22,788 bases of DNA from a virus. Position numbers and translations under genes: made by a program. Positions 14,581-21,242 of this stretch are shown in pieces. Within the stretch, counting starts at the first letter, position 1; every line of letters begins with the position of its first letter. The stretch covers positions 1 to 22,788 of the IMG/VR virus record IMGVR_UViG_3300030119_000126, one strand, 5' to 3'. The notes under the pieces are model-generated. The model did no database searches and was not told the DNA's origin. It saw only the letters and a list, made by a program, of their open reading frames with translations.

Positions 14581-15783
14581 ATGAATTTATTTCAAGAGTC
14601 TAAGAACATATTAGATAAAGATGGTAAGGTCAATCCCCTTGGCCCATACGGAAGAAGTAAACTTACTGGTCGTGAAACATCAACGTATTTTAGAAGAAAT
14701 AAAGTCAAAGATGCTAAGGTCAGAAGAGCAGTAGAAGTTGCACTTGATCTTGGTGGTGCAGATTCAATCGCAAGAAAAGAAATCAAAAAATTCTACGGCG
14801 ATAAAATACTAAAATCTAAAGAAGTGCAGGCCGCACTTAAATATGCAAACGAAGAAGTTCAAGAAGCAGTATCACCTGCTCAACAGGCCGCTATAGCAAT
14901 ATCTAAAAAAGAAAGAGGTGAAAAACCTAAGAACGAAGATGCTGAAGCAAAAGCAAAACTCAATCTCAAACATACTCAAGATATGGAGAAGTTGAAGGCA
15001 AAACAAGCAAGAGAAAAAGAAGCAATGTCTGAAAACTATAGAACTCTAGCACAAAAGGGTATGGGTGCAGAAGATAAGAAAAGAGTTAAAGTTGGTCTGA
15101 TGATCGATTACTACACTAAAAAAGATGGTTCTAAAAGACAAGGTAAAATTGTCTCAAGAGATTCAAAAGGTTATACTGTAAAAGATGATAACGATGGAAA
15201 AATGCATACATTTGTTTATCATGACAGAGCAAAAGCAAAAAAATTAATGGCCGCTCATGAACCTGGACATATCGAAGAGGGTAAATTACATGTAAAAATG
15301 TTTACAGGTAGAGACCCTGCTGGTATCAAAGTTAAGAAAATTGGTTCTGATCCAAGAGGTGGCAGAGATGTTATGATGACTGGACCAGATAATAAACTAA
15401 TTGCTTTCGCAGTAAGAAGTCTAGGTGTTGATAAAGCAACTGCTAAAAAAGGATTAAAAGCAGTACAAAAAGAACTTGGAGATATGATCGGTGAAGAGTT
15501 TAAAGATGTAGACAAAGCAAAGAAAAGTCCATTCAAAGCATTAGGATTTTCACAACACCCACATAAAGGTTTCGAAGGCGAAAGAATGCCAAAAGGTATG
15601 AGAGATTTCAGAAAGAAAGCATTAACACCTACAGACCTTATGAAAAAGAAAATGAATGTTATGGATTCATATAGAGCAATGTGGGAAGAAGGTGAAAAGT
15701 ATGCACCAGTCGAAGAGAACATGGAAAGAAGCATTATGAAAAAGATGCGAAAAGGTAAAGTAGCAAAAGGCATGCCGAGGTAA
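14581..15783 (+). CDS. Modular basic phage protein, possible capsid-internal (400 aa)
   Basis: It has several modules. The N-terminus is MNLFQESKNIL. The segment 85-150 is helical and Ala/Lys/Glu-rich (QQAAIAISKKERGEKPKNED). An SH3-like small domain spans 163-225 (VGLMIDYYTKKDGSKRQGKI, then MHTFVYHDRAKAKKLMA). After IEEG (231-234), a possible prohead-protease site, comes a region with TGRDPAGIKVKKIGSDPRG and IAFAVRSLGVDKATAKKGLK. The C-terminus has NVMDSYRAMWEEG (359-371), a motif also present in the next protein. Many of these modules recur in marine myophages as I recall. The function is unknown; it may be a packaged DNA-binding head protein. Confidence 0.75.
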   Translation: MNLFQESKNILDKDGKVNPLGPYGRSKLTGRETSTYFRRNKVKDAKVRRAVEVALDLGGADSIARKEIKKFYGDKILKSKEVQAALKYANEEVQEAVSPAQQAAIAISKKERGEKPKNEDAEAKAKLNLKHTQDMEKLKAKQAREKEAMSENYRTLAQKGMGAEDKKRVKVGLMIDYYTKKDGSKRQGKIVSRDSKGYTVKDDNDGKMHTFVYHDRAKAKKLMAAHEPGHIEEGKLHVKMFTGRDPAGIKVKKIGSDPRGGRDVMMTGPDNKLIAFAVRSLGVDKATAKKGLKAVQKELGDMIGEEFKDVDKAKKSPFKALGFSQHPHKGFEGERMPKGMRDFRKKALTPTDLMKKKMNVMDSYRAMWEEGEKYAPVEENMERSIMKKMRKGKVAKGMPR

Positions 15784-15786
15784 ATC

Positions 15787-16734
15787 ATGGCAAAGATGTC
15801 AAAAGAAATGCCTCTTAAAGTTTTCGCCGCTAAGTATAGGTGGAATCCTAAAGAAGAAGAGTGGATTTTAAAGAACGATAAAGATACTCACTACTATAAC
15901 AATAGTGCATTAAAAAATGCATGGTTTTCTCTAAGTTATCCTATCTACGATGGTGATTATTACTTTGCATTTATTCATGATAAAGTAAGAGTCAACGCAA
16001 AATACAACGCAGAGGCAAACAGAGAACTTAGAAAATATATCACATCATTTTTAGATGAAGATGAAATCTTTGAGAGAATGCAAAAGTTTTTTGCAATGAA
16101 ATACAAAGATGCAGGTGCAGGCGATACAATGACCAGAGAAGAACTCTGGACTGCAATCGTTGATATGAGAAGAAAGAATCCTGCCCCTAAAAAAGAAGGT
16201 ATCAACGAAGGAATGACAATGAAACAGATCATGAGAAAACATGGTCGTCATTTAAAGAAAGCAGAAAAGACTGGTAATTTAGAATTGCCAAGTAAAGTAG
16301 AGAGAGATTTACAACAATGGGTGTTCGATAACGAACCAGATGTTGGTGATGATCCAGATGATTTTGATGAATGGTTAGACGATAATCTAGAAGATATCAT
16401 CAAGGGTAGAATCAGAGAAGACGTAAGTGTAAATGTCATGGACAGTTACAGAGAAATGTTAGACGAAGAAGTTGCTAACATTACAGTTGACCCAAGAAAT
16501 AAGATTAATAGTGGGCAACAACAAGCATATCATGGTATGGAAATAGCAAAACAGGCAAGAAGATTTGGACTAAAATCTTCTGTTATGCATAAACACGTCA
16601 GAATTAAGGGTCCTAAGAAAAAAGTTAATGACTTCTTGAGAGTAGTTATTGGTAAATCATCTTATGGTGACCCAACAGAAAAAGATATGTCAACACCACA
16701 AATAGACAAAATGCTTACTAAGGGTTTAAAATAA
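15787..16734 (+). CDS. Modular late-cassette protein sharing MDSYR motif (315 aa)
   Basis: Residues 1-65 contain an aromatic-rich segment (AKYRWNPKEEEWILKND; WFSLSYPIYDGDYYFAFI). The middle is helical and very acidic (NEPDVGDDPDDFDEWLDDN, 182-200). NVMDSYREML at 216-225 repeats the motif at the end of the previous protein. The C-terminal 80 residues form a small alpha/beta unit (AYHGMEIAKQARRFGLKSS, HVRIKGPKKKVNDFL) of KH- or ferredoxin-like pattern. The last is only a pattern-based suggestion. It starts 3 bases after the previous stop, and its own stop overlaps the next start. Confidence 0.7.
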   Translation: MAKMSKEMPLKVFAAKYRWNPKEEEWILKNDKDTHYYNNSALKNAWFSLSYPIYDGDYYFAFIHDKVRVNAKYNAEANRELRKYITSFLDEDEIFERMQKFFAMKYKDAGAGDTMTREELWTAIVDMRRKNPAPKKEGINEGMTMKQIMRKHGRHLKKAEKTGNLELPSKVERDLQQWVFDNEPDVGDDPDDFDEWLDDNLEDIIKGRIREDVSVNVMDSYREMLDEEVANITVDPRNKINSGQQQAYHGMEIAKQARRFGLKSSVMHKHVRIKGPKKKVNDFLRVVIGKSSYGDPTEKDMSTPQIDKMLTKGLK

Positions 16735-17312
16735 TGCAAGAACCTACAAAAGCACAAATAGAAAAGATTTTAACATCTGATGCAAGAACAAAAGCATTCA
16801 GACAAAAATTGTTAAAATTAGGTTACGTGAAGAAAGACGCGGCCAAAGTTAACGCAGTCATGGAAAAGATTGGTGATTTTGGAATGATGTCCGATGCAGG
16901 TAACAAAAAAATTGCACGTGCAGTTGCAAGTGCAAAAAACGAGAAAGACCTAAAGGCAAAGATAGACAAAATATCTAAAATGGCAGGTGGTAAATACGGA
17001 GAGGCCAGTGAGGATAGTGTTTATCAAAGGGCACTTGATGCTATGCAAAGCAAAGCAAGGGGTACCCAGAACAGACCTGATGCGAACATAATGGTTCAAT
17101 TAGGTAAGTTTAAAGATTACACGAAAGACGGAGAAGTCAGAACTGATGACATGAAAACGCAGAAGATCAAAAGAGATGATGCAGTCAAAGTTTATGATGC
17201 TTTAATGACACTTAAAGGTCCCGTCCGTGCTAAATACTTACAACTATTACAAAAAGATAAGAAATCTTTTGATAAAGCATTTAAGACTATATTAAAAGTA
17301 GTCAATAAATAA
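16734..17312 (+). CDS. Basic helical protein of late cassette (192 aa), unknown
   Basis: The 192 residues are almost all helical in pattern and strongly basic. It starts with two helix pairs (AQIEKILTSDARTKAFRQKL; AAKVNAVMEKIGDFGMMSD). A linker follows (QSKARGTQNRPDANIMVQLG), then a C-terminal bundle (AVKVYDALMTLKGPVRAKYL; KSFDKAFKTILKVVNK). No enzyme motif is visible. DNA binding or head packaging is plausible from charge and position. The TAATG junction couples it to the previous gene. Confidence 0.7.
   Translation: MQEPTKAQIEKILTSDARTKAFRQKLLKLGYVKKDAAKVNAVMEKIGDFGMMSDAGNKKIARAVASAKNEKDLKAKIDKISKMAGGKYGEASEDSVYQRALDAMQSKARGTQNRPDANIMVQLGKFKDYTKDGEVRTDDMKTQKIKRDDAVKVYDALMTLKGPVRAKYLQLLQKDKKSFDKAFKTILKVVNK
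17304..17311 (+). promoter_or_regulatory. Late-type promoter AATAAATA
   Basis: AATAAATA spans the previous stop codon. It is followed by GAGAGGAG and then ATG 17327, so here the late transcript would keep a short leader with a strong Shine-Dalgarno, as suits an abundant virion protein. Confidence 0.55.
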
Positions 17313-17326
17313 GAGAGGAGAAAATC

Positions 17327-17866
17327 ATGGCATTATGGGGAGTAACCGACTCAGACGAGTCAAGACCAAAATACCTAAAACAAGCAGATAAAAATAACTG
17401 CGTGGCAAAACCAGAAGGTTGGGTGTTAAAGAAAGCAGTTGGTTCTAGAAATTTAGAAGAAGTTCTAGTAGCAGTTGGTTCTAACACAAACCTTGCTACT
17501 GCATTAGGTAATGCAGATATTACTGGCGTATACTTTGACTCAGCAACTTACAGTCAAGGTGATGCAGGAAAAGTTATCGTTGTGTATAACGAGAATGTAG
17601 ACGTAACTAACGGCGCAACATTAACTGTTGGTGCAACAGGCGGAGCAGATGTAACTGCAACTGCCGCGGCACATGACGGTAAAAACTTAGTTGAGTTCGC
17701 ATTTACAGTACCTTCAAGAACACATACACTATCTATCGGTGCTCAGACAATCAGTGGAACTATCGTAGACGATGGTACATCTACTGCATCTGATAAAGCA
17801 TTCGTAGTTGGTGATAGATTAGGTGCTACAGGAACTGGAACATACGCAAATATTAGTGTAGCATAA
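17327..17866 (+). CDS. Probable virion structural protein with Ig-like domain (179 aa)
   Basis: The opening MALWGVTDSDESRPKYLKQA is a start I remember from structural proteins of marine T4-like phages. Residues about 60-180 are Thr/Val/Gly/Ala-rich and beta-strand patterned (VYFDSATYSQGDAGKVIVVY, GATLTVGATGGADVTATAAA, HTLSIGAQTISGTIVDDG). This resembles bacterial Ig-like adhesion or decoration domains. The base and amino-acid composition shift from the Lys/Glu-rich upstream genes to Gly/Thr/Ala. The strong GAGAGGAG site predicts high expression. A capsid or tail decoration role is inferred. Confidence 0.75.
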   Translation: MALWGVTDSDESRPKYLKQADKNNCVAKPEGWVLKKAVGSRNLEEVLVAVGSNTNLATALGNADITGVYFDSATYSQGDAGKVIVVYNENVDVTNGATLTVGATGGADVTATAAAHDGKNLVEFAFTVPSRTHTLSIGAQTISGTIVDDGTSTASDKAFVVGDRLGATGTGTYANISVA

Positions 17867-18129
17867 TGAAAACTAACGTATTAGGATCAGAAGCATCTTG
17901 CGGAACAAGTTCAGGTAATGGATCAAATTTTGGTTCATCTACTGTTGTGCGACTATTTAATTCAAACGCATCTGCTCAGTTAGTTTCAATAGAGAACTCA
18001 TCAAACAGTTTGATAGGAACTTTTACACTTTCTGCGGGAAGAACAGAATTCGTAGAGAAAAACGCATCAGATGAAATTTTCGCGGCAAGTGCTGACGTAA
18101 AAGGAGTTGGTGTAGCAATCACTACGTAG
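17866..18129 (+). CDS. Probable small virion protein (87 aa)
   Basis: The 87 residues begin MKTNVLGSEASCGTSSGNGS and consist of beta-prone Ser/Val/Phe-rich segments (STVVRLFNSNASAQLVSIEN, IGTFTLSAGRTEFVEKNASD). I recall similar short proteins directly after the MALWG protein in marine myophages, which suggests a structural pair. It starts on the previous stop (TAATG) and so is translated with it. Confidence 0.7.
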   Translation: MKTNVLGSEASCGTSSGNGSNFGSSTVVRLFNSNASAQLVSIENSSNSLIGTFTLSAGRTEFVEKNASDEIFAASADVKGVGVAITT

Positions 18130-18137
18130 GAGAAATT

Positions 18138-18566
18138 ATGAAATCATTCAGAGAATATATCGTAGAACAAGGACTCATGTCTACTGCTGGTCTATCAAGT
18201 AATAAAATGCCTTATTCACTTGAAGATAACGATGTCAAAAATGCCGTCAACGCAGTACTCGGACATGTTGCCGTTTCTGAATTCTTAAATCCAAAGGCCG
18301 CAGTTGCTCACATGGAAGCAAAACTTGGTCAGATTGGTTTGATGAGAAAAGATGTACCATCAGATGATCCAAGAAACGAAAGTTCAGATGTTGAATTTTC
18401 AGGAAATGGTGAGTTCATGGTATCATTTTCACACGGAGAAGTTATTGGTAAATCAGTCGATACACCAATGGACGAACTCGACAAAGAAGAAAGACTTGTA
18501 GACTTAAGAGTAAGATACGAGCAATTAGAAACAGGAACATTCAAAGTCTACGGACAGATTGTTTAG
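18138..18566 (+). CDS. Unknown protein with capsid-targeting-like N-terminus (142 aa)
   Basis: MKSFREYIVEQ closely follows the T4 internal-protein pattern M-K-T/S-F/Y-x-E-F/Y-I-x-E. The body has a helical part (VKNAVNAVLGHVAVSEFL, AAVAHMEAKLGQIGLM) and a beta-rich C-terminal half (DVEFSGNGEFMVSFSHGEVI, LVDLRVRYEQLETGTFKVYG). It has a good GGAG ribosome site 8 bases upstream. The tandem hairpins at its stop end the late cassette. The body function is unknown. Confidence 0.75.
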   Translation: MKSFREYIVEQGLMSTAGLSSNKMPYSLEDNDVKNAVNAVLGHVAVSEFLNPKAAVAHMEAKLGQIGLMRKDVPSDDPRNESSDVEFSGNGEFMVSFSHGEVIGKSVDTPMDELDKEERLVDLRVRYEQLETGTFKVYGQIV

Positions 18567-18600
18567 TAGATAGAGATTCTCTATCTACTGCCCTCGGGCA
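18566..18600 (+). terminator. Tandem hairpins, probable terminator
   Basis: GTAGATAGAGA (18566-18576) and TCTCTATCTAC (18578-18588) are perfect 11-base complements around a single base, giving about a 9-10 bp stem. A second hairpin, TGCCC/GGGCA (18589-18600), follows with no gap. The T-tract after it is weak (TTCT), so it may be a partial terminator or an RNA-end stabiliser. Confidence 0.6.
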
Positions 18601-18602
18601 TT

Positions 18603-18609
18603 CTAAATA
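18603..18609 (+). promoter_or_regulatory. Late-type promoter CTAAATA
   Basis: CTAAATA lies 2 bases after the tandem hairpins and 9 bases before ATG 18619. No Shine-Dalgarno lies between, so a leaderless or near-leaderless transcript is expected. Confidence 0.55.
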
Positions 18610-18618
18610 CATTATATT

Positions 18619-18990
18619 ATGGGTCTATTTGACAAACTAACAGCAAAAAACTTTTCTGCATTTGCGATGAAGCATTATGACGATCCTCAGTGTGAGGACA
18701 TAGAAGACTTCAAAGAAGATTTACGCAGATTCAGATATCTTAAACGATTACTACATCGTTACCACGATCTTGGAGAACTCAGAGAAAGACTTATGTTGAA
18801 TCATACAATATGTCTTTTTAATGTATTTGGTTTCGAACCATGTATGAGAATGCTAGATTTTAAAATTAAAGAAGATGCACATTGGTCATCGATCAAAACA
18901 TTACTATTATATCTAGGGTATGTAGAAGACACTTGGAAACCAGAAATAAAGATAGATAAAGTACTTGTTGAAAGACTACGTGATTTATAA
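18619..18990 (+). CDS. Conserved T4-like marine phage protein (123 aa)
   Basis: The 123 residues start GLFDKLTAKNFSAFAMKHYD, continue with EDFKEDLRRFRYLKRLLHRY and LRERLMLNHTICLFNVFGFE, and end HWSSIKTLLLYLGYV. I remember this whole pattern as a family conserved across marine myophages, sometimes labelled DUF7207, usually near head/tail genes. It is all-helical with no catalytic signature. The regular presence in such genomes points to a core function that I cannot name. It is a monocistron between two late-type promoters. Confidence 0.8.
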   Translation: MGLFDKLTAKNFSAFAMKHYDDPQCEDIEDFKEDLRRFRYLKRLLHRYHDLGELRERLMLNHTICLFNVFGFEPCMRMLDFKIKEDAHWSSIKTLLLYLGYVEDTWKPEIKIDKVLVERLRDL

Positions 18991-18991
18991 A

Positions 18992-18999
18992 CATAAATA
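18992..18999 (+). promoter_or_regulatory. Late-type promoter CATAAATA
   Basis: CATAAATA (7 of 8 bases of the T4 late consensus) ends 5 bases before ATG 19005. No Shine-Dalgarno is visible. The following AGTATTATGG also occurs just before ATG 8030. Confidence 0.6.
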
Positions 19000-19004
19000 G
19001 TATT

Positions 19005-19616
19005 ATGGTCGGAAGAGTAATAGACAGTTTAATTGTTTTTCGTATTCTCAAGATGTTAACTACACCTTTTGAGAAACAACAGGCGTATAAGTTTGGATTC
19101 ATTGACAAACGTGGTAATCGTATCAAAAAGATCAAAGATGAAAATGGCAATGATATCGATAATAATCCAGTCACTCAGAAAGAAAAAAATTCACTCACAC
19201 CTTTACATAGATTAGTATTTAATTTAAAAAGACTAATAGAAAAAGTACCATTTGGTAAGACTGCTTTTGCCTCTTATGCAGTTGCATTACTACTTCTAAA
19301 AGAAGAGACTAATTTAGATCAAGAACAAACAGATCAACTATTCGAAGACTTTTACAAACATTTAAAAGAACTCAATGTCATGAATCCAGAGATGATCTCA
19401 GAGGCGATAGAAGTTGGTAAACTACACGAAGACAGACCATATAATTTACGTAGACAAATCAAACAAAACTTTACAGATACTGGTGAGATAAAAATCTATC
19501 CAGAAAAAACACAAATTACTGATGTCAAAGAGCATAGCATAGGATATGGTATAACAATATATCAAGGTATGATCGAAGAAGAGACAGTATTATTCACGGC
19601 AGAAGATGTTTATTGA
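19005..19616 (+). CDS. Conserved T4-like phage protein (203 aa), unknown
   Basis: It opens with VIDSLIVFRILKMLTTPFEK, has a charged KRGNRIKKIKDENG loop and a conserved core TPLHRLVFNLKRLIEKVPFG followed by SYAVALLLLKEE. From memory this core is shared by marine T4-like phages next to the DUF7207-like gene. The C-terminal third (residues about 135-203) is acidic and beta-prone (ISEAIEVGKLHEDRPYN; EIKIYPEKTQITDVKE) and looks like a separate small domain. It overlaps the phosphatase gene by 11 bases. The function is unknown. Confidence 0.78.
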   Translation: MVGRVIDSLIVFRILKMLTTPFEKQQAYKFGFIDKRGNRIKKIKDENGNDIDNNPVTQKEKNSLTPLHRLVFNLKRLIEKVPFGKTAFASYAVALLLLKEETNLDQEQTDQLFEDFYKHLKELNVMNPEMISEAIEVGKLHEDRPYNLRRQIKQNFTDTGEIKIYPEKTQITDVKEHSIGYGITIYQGMIEEETVLFTAEDVY

Positions 19617-20388
19617 AGAAATCACAAAGATAGACACACTTGTATTCAAACCACAAGATGAGTTAAAGAAAGCAAAATACAAACAAATCGAATTATTTGA
19701 TGATGGGTGGCAAAGTATTGTTATGCCTAATCCACCTAAAAATTCATCGTCAGAAACACGAAATGAAATACAAGAGATCATAAAAAGATATACAAACAAA
19801 ACAGATCAAGACAAACAAGAGTATATAAATTGTGATGAAGATTCTAGTTACTACATAAAATTAGTCTTAGAAGAGAACAACATGGACTACAGTGAAGATA
19901 CAATTGTGTATATCGAAGACCAATGTAGACCTATTATTAGACATTACAAAAATCACTATAACAGACCTAGACCATATCAAGTTGCAGAGGCGTTGGGTAT
20001 AGACTTCAAAAGATTTGTGACTGATACAGCAAAGACACCATCATATCCATCAGGTCATACTGTACAACCATACGTAGTAGCAAATTATTATGGTAAATTA
20101 TATCCAGAAATAAAAAGTGAACTCAGAGAAGCGGCCGATATATGTGCATTTGGTCGTGTGATTGCAGGGTTACATTATCCATCTGATTACAGAGGTGGTA
20201 TAATATTAGCAGATCAGTTATCACAATATCTGAAATTTGACAATCTATCAGAAGATGCACCACTAAATTCTACAGGTGATGCAGTACAAACTAACCATCC
20301 ACTACAGTTTAGTAAATCACTATACAGAAGAAAAAACGAATTAGACACAAAGAGACTATACAAATTACTCAAAAAAAGATATAATTAG
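19606..20388 (+). CDS. PAP2-superfamily phosphatase
   Basis: The acid-phosphatase/haloperoxidase signature is complete. C1 is KNHYNRPRP (K115-x6-R122-P123). C2 is PSYPSGHT (P148-S-G-H151). C3 is GRVIAGLHYPSD (R184-x5-H190-x3-D194), with the usual leading Ser replaced by Gly. Catalysis would go through a phosphohistidine at H190. The 260-residue protein has no signal peptide and no clear membrane helices, so it is a soluble cytoplasmic member, unlike most bacterial PAP2 enzymes. The N-terminal 100 residues are an acidic extra domain. Substrates may be nucleotides, phospholipids or other phosphomonoesters. It is followed within 3 bases by a membrane protein gene. Confidence 0.88.
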   Translation: MFIEEITKIDTLVFKPQDELKKAKYKQIELFDDGWQSIVMPNPPKNSSSETRNEIQEIIKRYTNKTDQDKQEYINCDEDSSYYIKLVLEENNMDYSEDTIVYIEDQCRPIIRHYKNHYNRPRPYQVAEALGIDFKRFVTDTAKTPSYPSGHTVQPYVVANYYGKLYPEIKSELREAADICAFGRVIAGLHYPSDYRGGIILADQLSQYLKFDNLSEDAPLNSTGDAVQTNHPLQFSKSLYRRKNELDTKRLYKLLKKRYN

Positions 20389-20390
20389 AT

Positions 20391-21221
20391 ATGATTAAAT
20401 TTCTAAATTATCTAGCATTGACAACATCAATTGCTATCGCAGGAATCGCGGCATACTTTTCAGTTATCGGTATGGCGACTATATTTGCAGGTGCATATAT
20501 TGGTACAATTGTCATGATGACTGCATTAGAAGTTGGTAAACTTGTCACTGCGGCCTATCTACATCTCGTATGGGAAAAATTAAACTATCTAAAATATTAC
20601 TTGCTTTTATCTGTTGGTGTGTTGATGTTAATCACGTCACTTGGTATATTTGGATATCTATCCAAAGCAAATATAGAAACTACACTTGTAGGTGATGGTA
20701 ATAATCTAGAATTATCAATCATAGAAACCCGTATAAAAGCAGAAGAGTCAAAGATAGAGAGACTACAAGATCGACTCTCTGGACTTGATCTGGTGATTAC
20801 CACGGGTCGTCCACAAGACAGAAACTACATCAATAGAGTACAGAGAGAAGAGAGATTACAGATTGCTACAGACATTGATACATCTCTTGATCTGATCTCA
20901 GAATATACAGAAGAAAAACTACCCATACAACGTAAACAATTAGAACAAGAAAGTAAAATTGGACCAATAAAATACGTTGCAGAAGTCATTTATGGTGAAG
21001 ATGAGAGTGTCAAGTATCTTGACAACGCGGTAAGATGGGTAATTTATGCCCTTATTTTCGTGTTTGACCCCCTTGCCGTCCTGCTTTTAGTGTCCAGTAC
21101 TGGTCTTATTGCACGTAGAGTAGAAGAAGAAAAACCAAAAGTTGTAGAAAACAGATACGTTCTACAAGTCCCCAAAGATCAAATCAAAAAAGTTAGCAAA
21201 AAAGACTTACAAAAATCATAA
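20391..21221 (+). CDS. Membrane protein with coiled-coil domain (276 aa)
   Basis: Hydrophobic segments lie at about 4-26, 27-48, 67-90 and 212-236. Between the third and fourth is a 110-residue charged coiled-coil (IIETRIKAEESKIERLQDRL, ..., LPIQRKQLEQESKIG). The last membrane segment contains FVFDPLAVLLL, a motif I remember from a family in T4-like and other marine phages. The C-terminal tail is charged and soluble. A conserved GPIKYVAEVIYG segment precedes the last helix. A role at the host inner membrane (exclusion, lysis control or sensing) is only inferred. It lies directly after the phosphatase gene. Confidence 0.8.
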   Translation: MIKFLNYLALTTSIAIAGIAAYFSVIGMATIFAGAYIGTIVMMTALEVGKLVTAAYLHLVWEKLNYLKYYLLLSVGVLMLITSLGIFGYLSKANIETTLVGDGNNLELSIIETRIKAEESKIERLQDRLSGLDLVITTGRPQDRNYINRVQREERLQIATDIDTSLDLISEYTEEKLPIQRKQLEQESKIGPIKYVAEVIYGEDESVKYLDNAVRWVIYALIFVFDPLAVLLLVSSTGLIARRVEEEKPKVVENRYVLQVPKDQIKKVSKKDLQKS

Positions 21222-21235
21222 AATTGTAGTATACT
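21207..21235 (+). promoter_or_regulatory. Early sigma70-type promoter for gp61
   Basis: TTACAA (21207-21212), a 17-base spacer and TATACT (21230-21235). The box ends 7 bases before ATG 21243 with no Shine-Dalgarno, the same leaderless layout as gp43. It overlaps the end of the membrane-protein gene. Confidence 0.7.
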
Positions 21236-21242
21236 ATATACA

